Shown piece after piece: positions 6,802 to 11,196 of a DNA stretch of 11,196 nt; positions within the stretch are counted from its first letter, which is position 1, and every line of letters begins with the position of its first letter. The stretch spans positions 1 to 11,196 of the forward strand of contig JAUWMM010000025.1 in assembly GCA_030613145.1 (NCBI GenBank), read 5' to 3'. The translations under genes and the position numbers were made by a program. The notes beneath the pieces are model-generated. The model was not told where the DNA came from. It made no database searches and was given only the letters and a program-made list of their open reading frames with translations. The DNA comes from Desulfobacterales bacterium (GTDB lineage: Bacteria; Desulfobacterota; Desulfobacteria; Desulfobacterales; C00003060).

Positions 6802-8085
6802 TTACGGGATCGGCATCATTTTGCCCTGGGTGGGTATGTGTTTATGTGGCCCGTTCCAAACAACCCTGAGGTCCCAGGGCCATTTTTTCCCTTTGCCCCA
6901 TTGAGCACCGGCAATAGGTGTGGTGGCGTAATTCTGCTTGTTATATTTTATATGTCCGACAATCGTATCCATGTCCGTTTCTGCTATGGCGTCTCGAATT
7001 TTCTTCTTGTCCAGTGTCTTGACCCTGTTAAGCACATTTGCCACGATCTCAAAAACTCCATATTCGAAACCAAGAAGTTGGATCCACTGCTTCCCTGTTT
7101 CCGCCTCCCAGTCATCACAAAGCTTTTTACAGTCATAGCCCATAAGAGAGGATTTATAGGGATGTGTGGGGCCCCACCAATATTCCAGTGAGAGGCCCAT
7201 GGGAAGATTTCCACCGAGGGATTCTATATCAGATGGAAACAGGAGTGACCTTCCCATGGTAGCAATCTTCGGTTTAAACCCCAAACGGTGACACTGTCTC
7301 CAGGCCGTTGTCCAATCAGGGGGGATCATATTTCCAAAAAGAATTTCAACCTTTTCTTTTTTCCAGGTGGAGATAAAGCTGCTGTAATCCTTATGCCCGT
7401 AAGGAACCAATCCCATGTCTATAATTTTATAGCCCCTGGGAATCAGAATATCTTGAGATGCCTTCACAATGGCAACTCCATCGGTATCATTGGCCGCCAG
7501 CATTCCGATGACTTTATTGGTTTCAAGCTGCTCCCACATGCCGTAATAGGCGGGAAAGAGATCGGGGACTAACCCGAAGTTAAGGAAAGACCACTGATAG
7601 GGTGCTGCTGTAAGCCACATTTCAATAGGGTTTTCCGAAGCGATACATGGCACCTTATACCTCTCACAGATGCCCGTGACGGGATTCACGGTGGCCGGCG
7701 TGCCATAGACAACCATAAGATCCACCTTGTCCTTAAGGATGAGCCTTGAGGCGATCTCGCCGGCCTTGGTCGGGTTACTCTCTGTATCCATGAGTTTTAT
7801 TTTGACCGGTAGTTTCTTCCCATATTCCTTGATGAAGATGCCTCCCCCTTTGTTTATTTCATCTACGGCCCTCTTGCCCACCCATTCCGCCGTTTCGCCA
7901 AATCCGGCGATAGGTCCTGTGGAGGGATTGGGGCGGCCGATAAGGATATAATCCCTTTTTGCCGCCCGTGCCGGTTTCACGAGTGTGGGCATCACGGAGG
8001 CAACGCCGAGTGCGGCTGTACTCTTGCCAACCTTCTTAATAAAATCGCGACGAGTAATCTCTTTGTCCTCTTTTCCTGTCTTCAT
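6802..8085 (-). CDS. Tat-exported periplasmic substrate-binding protein, branched-chain amino acid/aromatic type (copy 1)
   Basis: This 427-residue type I periplasmic binding protein belongs to the ABC-transporter LivK/Peripla_BP_6 family. The ATG at 8085 has AAGGAGG six bases upstream; 18 further in-frame codons upstream have no such site. The N-terminus is a twin-arginine signal, ITRRDFIKK (10-18), then a hydrophobic stretch ending PARA-A, with cleavage predicted after residue 41. There is no lipobox Cys, so the mature protein should be free in the periplasm. The mature domain starts DYILIGRPNPSTGP, and the TESNPTKA motif marks the first lobe. It is clearly paralogous to the protein encoded just upstream; both share, for example, PPDWTTAWRQ. 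Family members bind amino acids, amides or aromatic acids. The neighbouring genes suggest an aromatic or methylated ligand, but this is inference. No permease or ATPase gene is in the window. Confidence 0.9.
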   Translation of the reverse strand: MKTGKEDKEITRRDFIKKVGKSTAALGVASVMPTLVKPARAAKRDYILIGRPNPSTGPIAGFGETAEWVGKRAVDEINKGGGIFIKEYGKKLPVKIKLMDTESNPTKAGEIASRLILKDKVDLMVVYGTPATVNPVTGICERYKVPCIASENPIEMWLTAAPYQWSFLNFGLVPDLFPAYYGMWEQLETNKVIGMLAANDTDGVAIVKASQDILIPRGYKIIDMGLVPYGHKDYSSFISTWKKEKVEILFGNMIPPDWTTAWRQCHRLGFKPKIATMGRSLLFPSDIESLGGNLPMGLSLEYWWGPTHPYKSSLMGYDCKKLCDDWEAETGKQWIQLLGFEYGVFEIVANVLNRVKTLDKKKIRDAIAETDMDTIVGHIKYNKQNYATTPIAGAQWGKGKKWPWDLRVVWNGPHKHIPTQGKMMPIP

Positions 8086-8091
8086 GTTTCT

Positions 8092-8098
8092 CCTCCTT
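8092..8098 (-). promoter_or_regulatory. Shine-Dalgarno site deciding the start of binding protein copy 1
   Basis: AAGGAGG on the minus strand is placed six bases before the ATG at 8085. The protein then begins directly with a normal-length Tat leader. Confidence 0.75.
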
Positions 8099-8247
8099 CC
8101 TTCTAATCGCTTAGGTGTACGACCCAAAAACACAGGCATTCCTGCCTTAATCGATTCCCGGTTGGTCAGATTTTAAAACTCCAGGGTTATCTCGACTGCC
8201 CACTTGCAATCAGCATACGTTTCATTTGACAGAAGACTCATAGGGTA

Positions 8248-8280
8248 CCATGGTGAAAGCTAATCAAGCCTTCGCCATGG
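8248..8280 (-). repeat. Imperfect inverted repeat (stem-loop) between the two binding-protein genes
   Basis: Arms at 8248-8260 and 8268-8280 pair over 13 positions around a 7-base loop. Read as minus-strand RNA, 11 are Watson-Crick pairs, one is a G-U wobble and one is a C-A mismatch; each arm ends in CCATGG. The stem begins about 20 bases after the stop of binding protein copy 2. No U-run follows, so it does not look like a classical intrinsic terminator. It could stabilise the upstream message end or partly uncouple the two binding-protein genes. The rest of the 8086-8299 spacer shows only a weaker 5-bp hairpin at 8134-8147 and no clear promoter. Confidence 0.6.
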
Positions 8281-8299
8281 CTCTGCATTAAACCATCAC

Positions 8300-9592
8300 T
8301 CATTTCGGAAGCGGGAACATTATCTCTGCTGTTTTCCTGATCTCGGGATGCTCCTTGTTATAAACGATCTCCAGTTCCCAGGGCCATTTCTTCCCTTTGA
8401 CCCACTGACCTCCTACCAGAGGTGTCTCGCTATAGTGCTCTTGGTTAAATTTGACGGAACCAACGATAGTGCTCAAATTGGTCTCCCCAATCGCCGCCCT
8501 GATTTTTTCCTTATCAAGGCTTCCGGCCCGCTTGAGGACATCGTAGGCGATCTCGAACCCGGCATACTTAAATCCAATGGGTGGAGTCCATTGTTTTCCC
8601 GTGTCCTTTTCCCACGCATCACACAGTTCCCTGGATGTCTGGCCCGTCAGTGAGGATTTAAACGGATGGTGGGGGCTCCACCAGACTTCCGTGGTCAAAC
8701 CGTTGGCCAGATTCCCGCCAAGGGCTTCTACTGCTGAAGGGAAAAGAATGGATTTTGCGGCTGTTGCTATTTTAGGGACAAAGCCCTGCTGATGAAATTG
8801 TCTCCAGGCGGTAGTCCAGTCCGGAGGTATAAGAACAGAGTTAATGATCTCTACTTTCTGCTTCTTGAATTTATTGATGATGGTGCTGAAGTCCTTGGTG
8901 AAAAAAGGGAATCTTCCCGGGTCCACCATTTTGTAGCCCCTGGCCGGAAGCTTCTTGGTGAAAAGCTCGGCAAACAACACTCCATCAGGATCGTTGGGCC
9001 ACAACCCGCCGACAACCTTATTCGTTTTGCTGCTACGCTCATCCCACATGGAAATATACATATCTATTAATGAATCAGCGGTCCAGAAGACATGATACGT
9101 CCATTTGTAAGGACCTCCTGTAAGCCACGCCTCCACAGGAGCATCCAGGGAGATACATGGCATGTTATACCTTTCACACACTGAGCTTACCGGATTGACG
9201 GTGTCCGGGGTGTGCAATACGATCATCAGGTCCACTTTATCTTTGATTATCAGCTTCGAGGCCAGCTCTGCCGCCTTGGTAGGATTACTTTCCGTATCAA
9301 CTAATTTCTGTTTGACGGGGACCTTTTTACCCAGCTCTTTAATAAAAATTCCGCCCTTTTTGTTAATTGCCTCAATGGCCTTCCTGTCCGCCCACGGAGA
9401 GGACGCTCCAAAATCGGCAAGAGGGCCGGTTGAGGGGTTCGGGTGGCCAATAAGGACGTAATCCCGCTTGGCAGCAAAGGCTTTTTTGGTAAAGGCTGGA
9501 AAAACGGCAGCAGCTCCCAGTGCAGCCCCTGCAACACTAGTTTTTTTGATAAAATCCCTACGAGTGATACCTTTATTATTTCCCCCTTCCAT
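8300..9592 (-). CDS. Tat-exported periplasmic substrate-binding protein, branched-chain amino acid/aromatic type (copy 2)
   Basis: This 430-residue type I periplasmic binding protein is the paralog of the next gene downstream. The ATG at 9592 is chosen because AGGAGGT lies 5 bases upstream; an in-frame codon at 9619 would add nine residues without support. The leader is a Tat signal with ITRRDFIKK (9-17), an Ala-rich hydrophobic stretch and AFA-A, with cleavage predicted after residue 40. The mature protein begins DYVLIGHPNPSTGP and keeps the TESNPTKA and PPDWTTAWRQ blocks of the sister protein. The two differ around the likely pocket, for example VVYGTPATVNP in copy 1 against IVLHTPDTVNP here, so their ligands may differ. 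The gene follows the transhydroxylase small-subunit gene by 101 bases with no terminator seen. Family and export are well supported; the ligand is unknown. Confidence 0.9.
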   Translation of the reverse strand: MEGGNNKGITRRDFIKKTSVAGAALGAAAVFPAFTKKAFAAKRDYVLIGHPNPSTGPLADFGASSPWADRKAIEAINKKGGIFIKELGKKVPVKQKLVDTESNPTKAAELASKLIIKDKVDLMIVLHTPDTVNPVSSVCERYNMPCISLDAPVEAWLTGGPYKWTYHVFWTADSLIDMYISMWDERSSKTNKVVGGLWPNDPDGVLFAELFTKKLPARGYKMVDPGRFPFFTKDFSTIINKFKKQKVEIINSVLIPPDWTTAWRQFHQQGFVPKIATAAKSILFPSAVEALGGNLANGLTTEVWWSPHHPFKSSLTGQTSRELCDAWEKDTGKQWTPPIGFKYAGFEIAYDVLKRAGSLDKEKIRAAIGETNLSTIVGSVKFNQEHYSETPLVGGQWVKGKKWPWELEIVYNKEHPEIRKTAEIMFPLPK

Positions 9593-9597
9593 TTTGC

Positions 9598-9604
9598 ACC
9601 TCCT
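9598..9604 (-). promoter_or_regulatory. Shine-Dalgarno site deciding the start of binding protein copy 2
   Basis: AGGAGGT on the minus strand lies five bases before the ATG at 9592. This removes nine N-terminal residues from the longest open frame and leaves a normal Tat leader. Confidence 0.75.
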
Positions 9605-9693
9605 TTTTATTTGGTTCATTACTCCAACAATAGTTGCCCAAATCCACCAACAAAAAATTTTCCCTCCTTTCTACGATATTAAGTCTTCATCCC

Positions 9694-10530
9694 TCATAGA
9701 AAAATGGTCCCAAGATTCATGCTGGTCTTGAGATTTATGTCCATTTTATGCTTCGTATAGCTGGGGTACGCTATCTCCAGGCTATACCTGCCGCTCTTCT
9801 CTTTAAGGTTGTCTATCTTGAAATCACCGTAATTATTCGTAGCCACTCTGTCGATTACCTTTTTCCGGCCTTTACTCAGGGTCACCTGTGCGCCTTCTGC
9901 GCATTCGTCTGTATCCTGGAGCGCTACAGCACCCGCGATAAAACATTTGGTATACCGGTACAGATTCTTGTAATACACATGCACCTTGGTTTTGTATTTG
10001 GGCTGGTAAACCTCAAGTTCATCTGATTTTATAACCTTCGCCATCTCTCTATCCTCGGCATGTATAACGCTCAAAGCTCCCGTCGGACAGGCCTGAACGC
10101 ACCTCGGCTCTTTCCAACCCTCTTCCAGGAGATGGATGCAGAAGGTACATTTCTGCGGCACGGCCTTCTCATCATTCCACCAGATTGCGCCATAGGGACA
10201 TGCATCAACAATACTCCTCTGTCCCTTGGCCTTTTCCGGGTCTATGATGACAATGCCGTTCCCCATTTTGTACACGGCCCCGTCTTTTGCTGCCTTGATA
10301 CAGGGGGCGTCATCACAATGCATGCAGGGGATGGGCAAATAGGCGACATCCACCTTCGGATACTGCCCTCTCTCCTTGCGCATGATATTCATCCATCTCT
10401 GGCCATGCCTGGGCTGGGCCGCCGAATAAGGCAGATAATCATTCTCAACGAACTCATCCTTGCAGGCCAAAAAACAGTTGTTGCAATCGTTACATTTGGC
10501 CACATCGATGACCAGGTTCCATTTCTTCAT
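9694..10530 (-). CDS. athS: Ferredoxin-type small subunit of a transhydroxylase-like molybdopterin enzyme (AthS-like)
   Basis: From the ATG at 10530 this is a 278-residue protein. An in-frame GTG at 10539 would add three residues but abuts the G-rich ribosome site. The ferredoxin domain has Cys13, 16, 19, 23, 69, 72, 77, 111, 128, 131, 144 and 148. These 12 ligands suffice for three [4Fe-4S] clusters, whereas most DMSO-reductase-family electron-transfer subunits have 16. The missing ligands are the fourth Cys of motif II and the first three of motif III, exactly one cluster's set. Residues about 196-278 form a separate beta-rich domain (GAQVTLSKGRK, NNYGDFKIDNL) like a carboxypeptidase-regulatory/Ig fold. 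Length, cluster pattern and tail match, from memory, the small subunit of pyrogallol:phloroglucinol transhydroxylase of Pelobacter acidigallici. There is no signal peptide and no membrane anchor, consistent with a cytoplasmic enzyme. The large-subunit gene ends 15 bases upstream. A different two-subunit hydroxyarene enzyme is possible. Confidence 0.82.
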   Translation of the reverse strand: MKKWNLVIDVAKCNDCNNCFLACKDEFVENDYLPYSAAQPRHGQRWMNIMRKERGQYPKVDVAYLPIPCMHCDDAPCIKAAKDGAVYKMGNGIVIIDPEKAKGQRSIVDACPYGAIWWNDEKAVPQKCTFCIHLLEEGWKEPRCVQACPTGALSVIHAEDREMAKVIKSDELEVYQPKYKTKVHVYYKNLYRYTKCFIAGAVALQDTDECAEGAQVTLSKGRKKVIDRVATNNYGDFKIDNLKEKSGRYSLEIAYPSYTKHKMDINLKTSMNLGTIFL

Positions 10531-10545
10531 TTTATCCACCCCCCC

Positions 10546-11196
10546 TTAATACTTTTCTATTTGCACAAGGCATGAGTTGGGCGCCTGACCGCATGAATTT
10601 TTTGTGATGTAGCGGCTCGGTGTAAGGAGATTTATGCATCCGGCACGATCCGCAGATTTTCCCGGTTTGCCCAGCGGGTCATAATCCGCACTGGATTCAT
10701 AAGAGTGAGTCGTACCGGGCGGAACGCGCTCGGTCACCTGGGCCGCACAAATGACCTGTCCCCGATCATTGAACACCTTGACCAGATCCTGAGCCCTGAT
10801 ACCCCGGTTCTCCGCATCCCTTGAATTGATTCGGATAATCCAGTAGTAGTATCCGTCCTCCTTGAGAACTCGATGGTCTTTGATCTCATTAATCCAACTT
10901 TCCTTTGCATCGCCCACGGTATGGAAGCTGAAACGAGGGTGGGGGGTGATCAACTGCAGCGGATACTTGTTGTAAAGCCTATCGGTGTGATGTCCTTCCC
11001 AGGAAATCATGTATTTGGGGATAAGCGGTCGCTCTTCGTCTCCCGGATCAAATCTCCTGAGACTGGAGGACTCAAACTCAATTAACCCTGATGTAGTCTG
11101 GAGGCCTTTCCCGAACTCTGCCTGGGACTCGGGGGCCGGGCCCCAGTCCGGCGTGTCCTTGATTCTGTCCTCGGCGAACCATCGCAAGGCCGGTGT
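10546..11196 (-). CDS. athL: Transhydroxylase-like molybdopterin large subunit, C-terminal fragment (AthL-like)
   Basis: The minus-strand frame is open from the window edge to a stop at 10546, so only the last 216 residues are visible and the true start lies outside. The fragment contains the end of the catalytic domain (TSGLIEF) and the complete C-terminal molybdopterin-dinucleotide-binding domain. In that domain PLQLITPHPRFSFHT precedes NSRDAENRGI and DLVKVFNDRGQV, the usual pattern of bis-MGD enzymes of the DMSO reductase family. The stretch PGTTHSYESSADYDPLGKPG and the run INLLTPSRYITKNSCG resemble, from memory, the Pelobacter pyrogallol:phloroglucinol transhydroxylase large subunit. That enzyme isomerises pyrogallol to phloroglucinol using 1,2,3,5-tetrahydroxybenzene as cosubstrate. 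Catalytic residues and any N-terminal signal are outside the window, so substrate assignment rests on this tail, the adjacent small subunit and context. Confidence 0.78.
   Translation of the reverse strand, partial: TPALRWFAEDRIKDTPDWGPAPESQAEFGKGLQTTSGLIEFESSSLRRFDPGDEERPLIPKYMISWEGHHTDRLYNKYPLQLITPHPRFSFHTVGDAKESWINEIKDHRVLKEDGYYYWIIRINSRDAENRGIRAQDLVKVFNDRGQVICAAQVTERVPPGTTHSYESSADYDPLGKPGKSADRAGCINLLTPSRYITKNSCGQAPNSCLVQIEKY

Noticed and set aside
8134..8147. Five-bp hairpin AGGCA/TGCCT as an intrinsic terminator between the two binding-protein genes
   Set aside because: The stem is too short and only a brief, interrupted T-rich stretch follows on the minus strand.
6802..9592. Recent tandem duplication by a mobile element
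   Set aside because: The two binding proteins are paralogs but diverged at many positions, and I see no insertion-sequence ends, target duplications or transposase.
10060..10575. Open frame of about 170 codons on the plus strand
   Set aside because: It is antisense to the ferredoxin-type subunit, whose cysteine motifs are unmistakable. It looks like a codon-bias shadow.

Overview
The window looks like part of the chromosome of a strictly anaerobic bacterium. The evidence is a corrinoid/tetrahydrofolate methyl-transfer set, a tungsten/molybdenum-type transhydroxylase and Fe-S proteins. A sulfate-reducing or syntrophic member of Desulfobacterota is my best guess, because Tat-exported branched-chain-type binding proteins with a 'TRRDFIKK' leader and DUF362 proteins are frequent there. 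The taxon is inferred from gene content only. All ten genes lie on the minus strand, so transcription runs from high to low coordinates. The largest non-coding gap is about 214 bases, so most or all of them may form one long transcription unit or a few overlapping ones. Both ends of the window cut a gene.

In transcription order, the right part (11196-9694) holds the C-terminal end of a large molybdopterin oxidoreductase subunit and its complete ferredoxin-type small subunit. Both resemble pyrogallol:phloroglucinol transhydroxylase (AthL/AthS, as in Pelobacter acidigallici). The small subunit has exactly the cysteines for three [4Fe-4S] clusters and a C-terminal beta-sandwich-like domain. Next come two paralogous Tat-exported periplasmic binding proteins (9592-8300 and 8085-6802), separated by a spacer with a 13-position imperfect stem-loop.

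The middle part (6732-2016) encodes what looks like a complete corrinoid-dependent methyl-transfer (demethylase) system: a B12-binding corrinoid protein, a URO-D-family methyltransferase I, an ASKHA-domain ATP-dependent corrinoid reactivase with an N-terminal [2Fe-2S] domain, and an AcsE/MtvA-like methyltransferase that would pass the methyl group to tetrahydrofolate. The left end (1890-1) has an IclR-family regulator and a DUF362 protein that runs off the window.

The simplest joint reading is inference. Binding proteins may capture a methoxylated aromatic such as a syringate-, trimethoxybenzoate- or methoxyphenol-type compound. The corrinoid system would remove O-methyl groups as methyl-tetrahydrofolate for the Wood-Ljungdahl pathway. 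The transhydroxylase would convert the resulting pyrogallol to phloroglucinol for reductive ring cleavage, and the IclR protein would sense an aromatic intermediate. I know each part of this chemistry from separate systems; their linkage in one gene cluster is the most interesting aspect of the window.
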